Shown here one piece after another: positions 47,023-54,182 of a DNA stretch of 64,000 bases (positions are counted from its first letter, which is position 1; every line of letters starts with the position of its first letter). The stretch is from Pseudanabaena yagii GIHE-NHR1 (lineage in GTDB: Bacteria > Cyanobacteriota > Cyanobacteriia > Pseudanabaenales > Pseudanabaenaceae): positions 1,911,001 to 1,975,000 of the forward strand of contig NZ_JAAVJL010000001.1 in NCBI RefSeq assembly GCF_012863495.1, written 5' to 3'. The notes beneath the pieces are model-generated. The model was not told where the DNA came from and did not search any database. It was given only the letters and a program-made list of their open reading frames with translations. The position numbers and the translations under genes were made by a program.

Positions 47023-47125
47023 GCTCGCTCACTCCAAATTTTCCAATAAATATAGCAATCCTAAATGGTTTGTGGAAGAGTGCACCAATGGGAGGATCTT
47101 CCACATCACAAGGATTTTAGTTCTC

Positions 47126-47168
47126 GGCTTTAGGAGAGGATTTACGATACTAACCCTCTCCTAAAGCC
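47126..47168. other. Stem-loop in the kinase upstream region
   Basis: GGCTTTAGGAGAGG and complement with a 15-base loop. The 356-base gap 47023-47378 otherwise contains only A/T-rich sequence, presumably divergent promoters for the kinase and the 114-aa protein gene. Confidence 0.5.
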
Positions 47169-47378
47169 AGTTGTAAATTATCCCGCACTCGCTTTAGCCC
47201 CATATCCTTAAACAATACAAGTACACGTTGGTTTATGATGGTTAGGCTGTAATGTCTATATCACTTAAAATGCTTATGTCCTAAAATGACATAGCCTAGA
47301 ATAGACATATAGCGTTTAGAAACGGTTTGTAGACAAGGACTAGTAAACTGCTAGCCGAACCAGTTGTTTTGATGATTT

Positions 47379-47723
47379 ATGGCTAGATACACTCAACATT
47401 TCTTAGTTGAAATCGCTCCCGAAAATTTGCATTCAACGATTATCAAAACGTTGGAATCCTGCGGCTTGGTAATTACCTATGAAACCGACGACTATGTAAT
47501 TGCCCAAGAGACAGAAACCACTTCTCACGCCAAAATCGTGACCGTAGAAGTTTTGATCCATCGCTCTGAAATCGAAGGCAATCAAGCAAAGTTGACTAGC
47601 GTTACCAAAAACGCCGAATTACCACTGCGCGTTAATAATCACTGTCAAGGCATCTCCGATCGCGTTTCTAAAGCATTCAGTGACAGCACAGAATGGAAGC
47701 TATTAGAAATTTCGGGATATTAG
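47379..47723 (+). CDS. Conserved cyanobacterial protein of unknown function upstream of smpB
   Basis: A 114-aa soluble protein (MARYTQHFLVEIAPENLHST...) with alternating beta strands and no catalytic motif. Spacing of 20 bases to smpB suggests an operon. Its alpha/beta pattern and size suggest a small regulatory or adaptor protein, but no family was identified. Confidence 0.75.
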   Translation: MARYTQHFLVEIAPENLHSTIIKTLESCGLVITYETDDYVIAQETETTSHAKIVTVEVLIHRSEIEGNQAKLTSVTKNAELPLRVNNHCQGISDRVSKAFSDSTEWKLLEISGY

Positions 47724-47743
47724 ACAGTCTGTAATGGGAATAA

Positions 47744-48202
47744 ATGGCAAATTATTATCGTGTTCTCGCCGAGAATCGGCAAGCTAGATTTAATTACGAA
47801 ATTCTCGAAACCCACGAAGCAGGGATCGAGCTACTTGGTACTGAAGTTAAATCCATCAAAGCAGGAAAAGGAAATTTAAGAGACGCTTACGGCATTGTCC
47901 GCAAGGGGCAGATTATGCTGCTAAATATGTATATTGCCCCACACCACACTACAAGTTTGTACTTTAATCATGAGCCAACCCGCACCCGTCGGCTATTAAT
48001 GCATAAGGACGAAATCCGTAAGTTGATCGTGGCGGTACAACAAAAGGGCTTAACTCTCGTACCACTTAAGGTTTATCAAAAGGATGGCTGGATCAAGGTT
48101 GATTTAGCCTTAGTAAGACAGAAGAAACTCCACGATAAGCGCGACGATATGAAAAAGCGTGATGATAAACGCGATATCGAACGTGTCATGAAAAATCGTT
48201 AA
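47744..48202 (+). CDS. smpB: SsrA (tmRNA)-binding protein SmpB
   Basis: SmpB carries tmRNA to stalled ribosomes for trans-translation. The 152-aa protein shows NRQARFNYEILETHEAGIEL, GTEVKSIKAGKGNLRDAYG and the basic KDGWIKVDLALVRQKKLHDKR tail that folds in the ribosomal A-site/mRNA channel. GGGAATAA precedes the ATG. No tmRNA gene was seen in the window. Confidence 0.97.
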   Translation: MANYYRVLAENRQARFNYEILETHEAGIELLGTEVKSIKAGKGNLRDAYGIVRKGQIMLLNMYIAPHHTTSLYFNHEPTRTRRLLMHKDEIRKLIVAVQQKGLTLVPLKVYQKDGWIKVDLALVRQKKLHDKRDDMKKRDDKRDIERVMKNR

Positions 48203-48229
48203 AAAAGCGGCGCGATGCGCCGCTTTTTT
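48201..48229. terminator. Bidirectional terminator between smpB and the ABC exporter
   Basis: AAAAAAGCGGCGC and complement with a GAT loop; T6 on both strands. It overlaps the stop codons of the two convergent genes. Confidence 0.93.
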
Positions 48230-50021
48230 AATGGGTTGCCATCATTTCTAATTGATAGAGACTGGCATATAAACCATTCTTAGAGATTAGTTGATCATGA
48301 TTGCCTGATTCGATGACTTCGCCTTGCTTGAGGACAAGAATGCGATCCACATTGCGGATCGTCGATAAACGGTGAGCGATGATGATCGTGGTGCGATCGC
48401 GCAACAAGCGATCTAACGCCTGTTGAATCAAAAATTCGGTGCTGACATCAAGGCTAGCCGTTGCCTCATCAAGAATTAAAATGCGGGGATCGCGGATTGC
48501 TGCTCTAGCAAAGGCGAGTAATTGCTTTTGTCCACCCGACAGATTTGTACCACGTTCACGCACTTGCGTTGCATAGGCATCTGGCAACTCTTGGATAAAG
48601 CGATCGACATTCATTAATTCGGCAGCTGCGATCACCTGCTCGATCGCATAATCCTCACCGAGCGTAATATTTTCTTTGATATCCCCAGAAAATAAAAAGG
48701 CATCCTGCAATATCACACCCACATATCTCCGCAGTTCCGCTTGGGTAATTTCGCGAATATCAATGCCGTCGATTAAAATTCTGCCCTTAGTTGGCTCATA
48801 AAGGCGTGATATCAAACGAATAATTGAGCTTTTACCTGCTCCCGTTGGACCAACGAGCGCAATTTTTTCACCAGCTTTCAGAGTAAAGTTGACATCCTTA
48901 AGCACATATTCATCAGGCTTATAACCAAACCACACATGGTCAAAACAAATTTCGCCAGAGCCATCAAGGGGTAAAGATTTAGGATGTTCAGGATCACGAA
49001 TTTCAATCGGTTCTTGAAGAATGACATTGATTCGCTCAACCGCCGTAAATCCCGACTGAATCGTAGTAAATTTTTCGGCTAGTTGTCGAATCGGATCAAA
49101 GAGACGCTGTGAAAACAGAACAAATGCTGAGAGTTCGCCAAAGGTAAGATTATTCTGCACAATTTGTCCACCACCAAGCCAGAGTACACCCGCGATCGCT
49201 ACTAGGGCGATCCATTCCAACGTTGCGGACACTGCCGAATCGTGGAAGACTGTGCGGTTCACCTCATTGGCATACTGCTGGTTAACTTTAAGATGTTGCG
49301 TGGAGTTAAACTTTTCGCGGCGAAATAACTGAACAATATTTGCGCCAATAATATTTTCTTGAAGAATTGAGTTTAGTTCGGATAGGCGATCGCGTGCTTT
49401 AAAATTCGCCTTGCGATATTCATACTGAAAATAAACGATTAGAGCCGTGACGGGTAAGACCATCATCACCAGCAGCAATGCTAAATCCCACCGCAGCAAA
49501 AACATAAACGCCGCAATGGTAGCGATCGCCGCCAAATCGCTAAGCACACCGACAGCCCCAGTTGCAAAGACATCACCTAACGCCTCAACATCACTAGTTA
49601 AGCGCGTAATCAATTTGCCTACGGGAGTACGGTCAAAGAAACTAGTCGAGAGCGAGGTAACGTGCTGAAATAAATCTCGGCGGATATCCGCTGTAATTTT
49701 TTGCCCAACCTCTTGCACCAAGTAGCCCTGCCATGCCTGAAACATGAGTCTCACTGCAATTGTTAGCAAAATAACCACACAAATCCAGCGCAAACCAAAC
49801 AAATCGCCACTTTTAATTGGACCATCGATCGCCTGCTGCACAAGAATAGGCTGCACCGCACTAGCGATCGACAAAGGTACAAGTAAAAATAGCGATATGA
49901 TCAGCTTTTGAGAATTTTGTTTTGCATAGGGCAATAAACTCAACAGCAATCGCCAATCATTACTGTTAGAACGATTTACAGGTTGAGCCTTAGCAGAGCT
50001 AGCTTTGGAGGTGTGTACCAC
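48228..50021 (-). CDS. ABC exporter, fused permease/ATPase (MsbA/MdlB-like)
   Basis: A 597-aa half-transporter with six membrane helices (about 30-330), Walker A VGPTGAGKSS near 390, Q-loop VILQDAFLF, signature LSGGQKQLLAFARAA, Walker B ILILDEATASLD, and H-loop IAHRLST. Such homodimers export lipids, peptides or drugs; the substrate cannot be told. The start is GTG 50021, two bases after the psbI stop, with no clear ribosome-binding site, so it may be translated by coupling to psbI or from a downstream codon. Confidence 0.9.
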   Translation of the reverse strand: MVHTSKASSAKAQPVNRSNSNDWRLLLSLLPYAKQNSQKLIISLFLLVPLSIASAVQPILVQQAIDGPIKSGDLFGLRWICVVILLTIAVRLMFQAWQGYLVQEVGQKITADIRRDLFQHVTSLSTSFFDRTPVGKLITRLTSDVEALGDVFATGAVGVLSDLAAIATIAAFMFLLRWDLALLLVMMVLPVTALIVYFQYEYRKANFKARDRLSELNSILQENIIGANIVQLFRREKFNSTQHLKVNQQYANEVNRTVFHDSAVSATLEWIALVAIAGVLWLGGGQIVQNNLTFGELSAFVLFSQRLFDPIRQLAEKFTTIQSGFTAVERINVILQEPIEIRDPEHPKSLPLDGSGEICFDHVWFGYKPDEYVLKDVNFTLKAGEKIALVGPTGAGKSSIIRLISRLYEPTKGRILIDGIDIREITQAELRRYVGVILQDAFLFSGDIKENITLGEDYAIEQVIAAAELMNVDRFIQELPDAYATQVRERGTNLSGGQKQLLAFARAAIRDPRILILDEATASLDVSTEFLIQQALDRLLRDRTTIIIAHRLSTIRNVDRILVLKQGEVIESGNHDQLISKNGLYASLYQLEMMATH

Positions 50022-50023
50022 TA

Positions 50024-50140
50024 TTATTCGAGGTCTCTGTTACCAGGATTACGAGAAGGATCGCTGTTAAGGAAACCAAACACAAACAAACTGATGAAGA
50101 ATATGACGGTGATGTAGACCACTATTTTTAAAGTGAGCAT
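50024..50140 (-). CDS. psbI: Photosystem II reaction centre protein I
   Basis: A 38-aa single-helix membrane peptide read directly from the sequence: it begins [20 protein letters not shown] and ends with [13 protein letters not shown], matching the PsbI pattern (MLTLKIxVY...FVFGFLSSDPxRNPGRxDLE). PsbI binds D1 and stabilises early PSII assembly intermediates. It is too short for routine ORF calling. It lies just upstream of the ABC exporter on the same strand. Together with ycf39 it places PSII biogenesis genes in this window, though not in one operon. Confidence 0.95.
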   Translation of the reverse strand: MLTLKIVVYITVIFFISLFVFGFLNSDPSRNPGNRDLE

Positions 50141-50267
50141 AAATAAAATAACTCCGTATAAATATCTAATAATTTATCCTATGTTCAATCTTATAGGAAA
50201 AGATGGGAATTCCTTATACTTACTTCAGAACAGCTATTTGGATTTGAGTATTTATACTCAGTACTGC

Positions 50268-50954
50268 TTAAGCCTTAAAGACCTGTCCTAGCAGTTGAGA
50301 TCGTTCGATATATAAAGACACCTGACTAGCGATCGCCAGCAACAATTTTTCATCGAATGCTGAATAGGCAAGCGTAACTTCTTGCACATTTTCTTTTGTA
50401 ATTGAAATATCCTGAACTTTACGATTTATTAACTGAAATACGCCAATTGTTCTTTTTTGAGAATCAAACATCGGCACTGCCAAGACCGAACGAGTGTGAT
50501 ATTCAATATCGTAATCAAAGGTTTTGTGATGGCGGTAGCTAGCATTCTCTGGTAAATCATGGGCATCCGAAAGGTTCAGAGTTTCTCCCGTCAGCGCCAC
50601 ATAGCCAACAATGCTGTCTTGATTCAATGGCACAGCAAAGTTAACCAATGAGCGATCGGGCTGGGAAGAATTTTGAGAAACTTCAAAACAGACCGTATGC
50701 ACAGGGGCAGAGCGATCAATCAGATAAATACTACCTGCATCACTCCTCGTCATTTTCCGCGTAGTCTCTAACGAAAACTCCAAAAAAGTTCTTAAGTCAT
50801 CAGTACTCGACAAGGACATAGATAAAGCAAGCAAATCACTAAGCAACCATTTGTAATAATGCAATTGCTCTGTTAGTACCTGAGGATCTAAGAGAGACAG
50901 ATCTTCAGATGTTTCTTTTTGCCAACCTAAATCAGGAGTCATGGATATTGCCAA
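50268..50954 (-). CDS. GAF domain protein
   Basis: A 228-aa cytoplasmic protein with an N-terminal helical segment followed by one GAF domain (about 45-220; SDAGSIYLIDRS, VPLNQDSIVGYVALTGETLN, SVLAVPMFDSQKRTIGVFQLINR). The family's core is usually attached to kinases or cyclases; here it stands alone with no output domain and no conserved Cys for bilin binding at the usual place. It may act as a partner for a separate signalling protein such as the adenylate cyclase at 54.2-57.2 kb. Confidence 0.85.
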   Translation of the reverse strand: MAISMTPDLGWQKETSEDLSLLDPQVLTEQLHYYKWLLSDLLALSMSLSSTDDLRTFLEFSLETTRKMTRSDAGSIYLIDRSAPVHTVCFEVSQNSSQPDRSLVNFAVPLNQDSIVGYVALTGETLNLSDAHDLPENASYRHHKTFDYDIEYHTRSVLAVPMFDSQKRTIGVFQLINRKVQDISITKENVQEVTLAYSAFDEKLLLAIASQVSLYIERSQLLGQVFKA

Positions 50955-51124
50955 TATCTGTAGTAATGCTCTGCAAATCTAAATAAAACCTAAATAAATT
51001 AAATTATTAGGTCTTAGTGCCAGCAATACAATCTATGCGAACAATACTAGCAAAATCGCCTAAGAAAAACACTAAAAACAAAACTTAAAGAGTAGAGCTA
51101 AATACTACCCTTTAAGTTTTCTTT

Positions 51125-52597
51125 TTAATCGTCTTCAGCTTCATCTTCACTAAATTGAAGATCATCAATCGGATAAACATCTGGCCAAGCAGATGCACCA
51201 TGCTCATAGACATCTATACCAATTCGATCTGCTTCAGGATGAACTCGGAGCATTCCTAAAGCTTTAAGAGAGCCAAACATCAAAAAGGCAAAAATAACGG
51301 AAAAAGTGGCGATCGCTGCTACCCCGACAAGCTGCACACCAAGGACATCAAATCCCCCGCCTAAAAATAAACCAGCTTTTTTATTAATCGTTAGGGCTGG
51401 ATGTCCAAATAAACCAACAGCGATCGTTCCCATTGTCCCGCAGGAACCATGCACCGCAAATGCACCCACAGGATCGTCAATTTCAAACCACTCAATAATA
51501 TCCACCACCACTAAAACTAGAACACCAGCTACTAGTCCAATCAAAGCTGCTGCCCAAGGCATGACATAGGCACAACCTGCGGTAATAGCGACCAATCCTG
51601 CTAGTGAACCATTCAGACCACAAAACAAGTGCCACTGACGGAAGCGAAAATAGATATAAAGAAAAGCAGACATCGCCCCAGCCGCCGCCGCTAAAGATGT
51701 ATTTACAACCACGAGACTCACTAGTCCAGGATTACTCATCGTCAATGCGGAACCAGGATTAAAGCCATACCACCCAAACCATAAAATCATTGCCCCAATC
51801 GTGGCATAGCCAAGATTATGTGCAGGTGGAATTTGCCCCCAAACGCGATCGGGACGAGGACCAAGTAAATAGGCTCCGACTAACGATGTCCAGCCGCCTA
51901 CAGTATGGACAACGGAGCTACCAGCAAAATCGTGATAGCTCAATTTATTCAACCAACCGCCACTATTCCAAGCCCAATGCACCACAATGGGATACATAAT
52001 TGCGCCCATGATCGTGGTGTAGATTAAATCCCCTTTAAAATCTGTACGCTCCGCCATTGAGCCTGTGGTGATTGTGCTGGAGGTGGCAGCAAAAGCAAAT
52101 TGGAAGAAGAACAAAGTTAATGTACTGATCGGAGCACTGGAACCACCTGCCCCCATCGCATATTCGATCGCCCCACTGCTGTTGATACTCAAGGCATTAC
52201 TTAAAAAGAAGCCGTCAGTCCCCCAAAGTCCATTGCTAGTTGTGCCAAAGGCGATCGCAAAGCCAGTAGCCCACCATGCTAATAGGGTAGTTGCTGCATC
52301 CACAAAGTTTTCAGCAAGCGTATTCACCACAGAGGTTTGCCGCACTAGTCCTGCCTCTAGCATCGCAAAACCACATTGCATGAAGAAAACTAAAAAGCCT
52401 GTAATTAATACCCAACTTGTATCAACCGAAAGCCTTAGCTCAGTAGTAGTTTTGCTAACGGATTCTAATGTAGTCGTGTCGATCGCCTGAGCGATCGTTG
52501 GCGTAAACGCGGCAAATATCGCTGCCCCGATCGCGATCGCCACAAAACGTGCCCAATGATTTCTTTTTTTGATTACCTTTGCCATGATTATATCCAT
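51125..52597 (-). CDS. amt: Ammonium transporter (Amt family)
   Basis: A 490-aa channel. A signal-like N-terminus (about 1-40) is followed by 11 membrane helices. Family signatures: WVLITGFLVFFMQCGFAMLE, DFAGSSVVHTVGGWTSLVGA with the first pore His, and FAVHGSCGTMGTIAVG with the second. The cytoplasmic tail (HGASAWPDVYPIDDL) is typical for cyanobacterial Amt1 and PII interaction. The start is ATG 52597 or four codons later at 52585. No NtcA-type GTA-N8-TAC site was found in the bases just upstream. Confidence 0.93.
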   Translation of the reverse strand: MDIIMAKVIKKRNHWARFVAIAIGAAIFAAFTPTIAQAIDTTTLESVSKTTTELRLSVDTSWVLITGFLVFFMQCGFAMLEAGLVRQTSVVNTLAENFVDAATTLLAWWATGFAIAFGTTSNGLWGTDGFFLSNALSINSSGAIEYAMGAGGSSAPISTLTLFFFQFAFAATSSTITTGSMAERTDFKGDLIYTTIMGAIMYPIVVHWAWNSGGWLNKLSYHDFAGSSVVHTVGGWTSLVGAYLLGPRPDRVWGQIPPAHNLGYATIGAMILWFGWYGFNPGSALTMSNPGLVSLVVVNTSLAAAAGAMSAFLYIYFRFRQWHLFCGLNGSLAGLVAITAGCAYVMPWAAALIGLVAGVLVLVVVDIIEWFEIDDPVGAFAVHGSCGTMGTIAVGLFGHPALTINKKAGLFLGGGFDVLGVQLVGVAAIATFSVIFAFLMFGSLKALGMLRVHPEADRIGIDVYEHGASAWPDVYPIDDLQFSEDEAEDD

Positions 52598-52916
52598 ACA
52601 CCGCTAGTTGACTCACCGAGCGACTACCTTTCATTAGGATTAACATTTATCTAATATCTACGGCAATAGCCCATATTCAGCCGCACAAGCATAGCGTTTT
52701 CCAATCTAGCGGTTTGTTTGCCCGTTTTTGCGTGAACACAAACCTCTGTATTTTGCTTGAAAAGCTACGCTCAATAGATGTTTCTATATTGAGACTTATT
52801 CCTTTAGAATTTAGTAATATCAGCAGAGCCACTATTTCTTATACGTTTAAGACCACTCTGCAAAAGTGTCGATTAGTACAGTCAAACTCATTACATGCAG
52901 CACCTTGCATCATTAG

Positions 52917-52979
52917 AACAACGAGAGAAATTTTTGAAAGAGCCACTTTGCAGCACTTTCAAAAATTTCTCTCGTTGTT
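52917..52979. other. Long perfect stem-loop in the amt / MBL spacer
   Basis: Perfect 24-base arms beginning AACAACGAGAGAAATTTTTG with a 15-base loop. It lies in a stretch (52598-53229) with no credible gene. It could be a structured RNA or a repeat relic. Confidence 0.6.
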
Positions 52980-53005
52980 AGTTCAGCGTAAAAGGCTGAA
53001 GCTGT

Positions 53006-53021
53006 TGTGATCGCAGTCACA
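53006..53021. promoter_or_regulatory. Consensus CRP/SyCRP1-type binding site
   Basis: TGTGATCGCAGTCACA is a perfect TGTGA-N6-TCACA palindrome, the consensus of cAMP receptor proteins including cyanobacterial SyCRP1. It is 209 bases upstream of the MBL-fold gene start and about 410 from the divergent amt start. An adenylate cyclase gene lies about 1.2 kb away. Functional use is inferred. Confidence 0.6.
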
Positions 53022-53126
53022 GAAAGAGTGCTTTAAGATCGCAGGTTAGGCGTGAGTGCCATCACTGCGAACAATCAAAGAAGAAACGATACTACAACTA
53101 CTAGCGACGTATCTACATAATTTTTC

Positions 53127-53155
53127 CCCGCAAGAATGCCTCCTGCGGGTTTTTT
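53127..53155 (+). terminator. Intrinsic terminator or attenuator upstream of the MBL gene
   Basis: CCCGCAAGA pairs with TCCTGCGGG (one mismatch) and is followed by T6. It lies 75 bases before the MBL start codon, so a transcript starting near the CRP site would make a short RNA of about 100 nt or be attenuated here. Confidence 0.7.
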
Positions 53156-53229
53156 ATAGCGGTCTTTGTAAACAATTCGTTACAATATTGAAAGCACAGT
53201 TACCAACGCAAGGAATAAAGCAGGGAATT

Positions 53230-54003
53230 ATGTATTTAACATGGCTAGACAGTAATTCATGGCTCATCGAAATTGCAGATAAACGCATTTTGCTCGATCC
53301 TTGGCTAGTTGGTTCACTGATGTTTGGTAATGCTGCATGGTTCTTTAAATCCGAGCGTCTCACCCCTAGAGAAATCCCCCAAAATATTGATTTGATTTTG
53401 TTATCTCAAGGATTGGAAGATCATGCACATCCCGCGACATTGCAGCAACTAGATCGCCAAATTCCCGTCGTTGGTTCACCTAGTGCAGCAAAATTAGTCA
53501 AAGAGTTAGGCTATACGCAAGTTACAGCCCTTAATCATGGTGAAGTATTTAGTATCCCCCATCTCTTAGAAATCAGAGCAGTAATTGGTTCTCCGACTGG
53601 CCCCACCACAATGGAGAATGGCTATATTTTGCGAGACTTGGTAGCAGGAACTGCTATTTATTACGAACCCCATGGATATCATACCCAATCTATCCAAGAA
53701 TTCGCACCCGTCGATGTAGTAATTACGCCAACTATTGATTTAAAGCTGCCTCTGGTTGGTACGGTCATTAAAGGTCAACAGAGCGCCGTAAAAGTAGCTC
53801 AGTGGCTAAAGCCTCAATTTATCTTACCCACTGCCGCAGGCGGTGATTTGAGCTTCAGTGGCTTTTTGCTCAAGTTTTTGAAAGCAGAAGGCACAGCCGA
53901 ATCCTTGCGATCGCTATTGGCGGCAAATAACCTTGCAACCCAAATCATCGAACCTAAGCCTTGGGAACGCTTTGAAGTCAAGCTCCAAAAAATAGCAGCT
54001 TAG
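53230..54003 (+). CDS. Metallo-beta-lactamase-fold (UlaG-like) hydrolase
   Basis: The start is placed at ATG 53230 (MYLTWLDSNSWLIEIADKRI, 257 aa), preceded by AGGGA; the longer frame would cross a terminator hairpin. The protein has the MBL fold of the L-ascorbate-6-phosphate lactonase-like group, with LLDPWLVG, LLSQGLEDHAHPAT (replacing the usual THxHxDH with SQGLEDHAH), GSPSAAKLV and PTAAGGDLSF. The incomplete metal motif suggests one-metal or non-canonical activity. A common cyanobacterial family; substrate unknown. Confidence 0.83.
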   Translation: MYLTWLDSNSWLIEIADKRILLDPWLVGSLMFGNAAWFFKSERLTPREIPQNIDLILLSQGLEDHAHPATLQQLDRQIPVVGSPSAAKLVKELGYTQVTALNHGEVFSIPHLLEIRAVIGSPTGPTTMENGYILRDLVAGTAIYYEPHGYHTQSIQEFAPVDVVITPTIDLKLPLVGTVIKGQQSAVKVAQWLKPQFILPTAAGGDLSFSGFLLKFLKAEGTAESLRSLLAANNLATQIIEPKPWERFEVKLQKIAA

Positions 54004-54045
54004 AAATTCTCTGTTTTTACAGCAATTTCCGATCAAACGAACCAC

Positions 54046-54094
54046 AAGAAAAATTTTGAAAGCCTTGCTTCGCAAGGCTTTCAAAATTTTTCTT
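54046..54094 (+). terminator. Long perfect hairpin after the MBL gene
   Basis: Perfect 23-base arms beginning AAGAAAAATTTTGAAAGCC with a TTC loop, 42 bases after the MBL stop. Confidence 0.75.
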
Positions 54095-54146
54095 GGTTTG
54101 GTTTTGAGCGCAAAGCGCTGTAATTCAGCCCAACGTGCTGTAAAGC

Positions 54147-54182
54147 ATAAAAGAAGAGGGGCAATTGCCCCTCTTCTTTTAT
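54147..54182. terminator. 36-bp perfect palindrome terminating the cyclase gene
   Basis: An uninterrupted palindrome centred on CAATTG (ATAAAAGAAGAGGGGCAA and complement). It overlaps the cyclase stop codon and ends in a T/A-rich run on both strands. Confidence 0.8.

Noticed and set aside
52598..52720. NtcA site upstream of amt
   Set aside because: No GTA-N8-TAC palindrome is present in the bases just upstream of the gene.
52714..53010. 98-aa plus-strand ORF between amt and the MBL gene
   Set aside because: It runs across the long perfect stem-loop, has no recognisable family and no ribosome-binding site.
53056..53229. 58-residue N-terminal extension of the MBL-fold gene
   Set aside because: It would cross an intrinsic terminator and lacks a start signal; ATG 53230 has AGGGA upstream and fits the fold.
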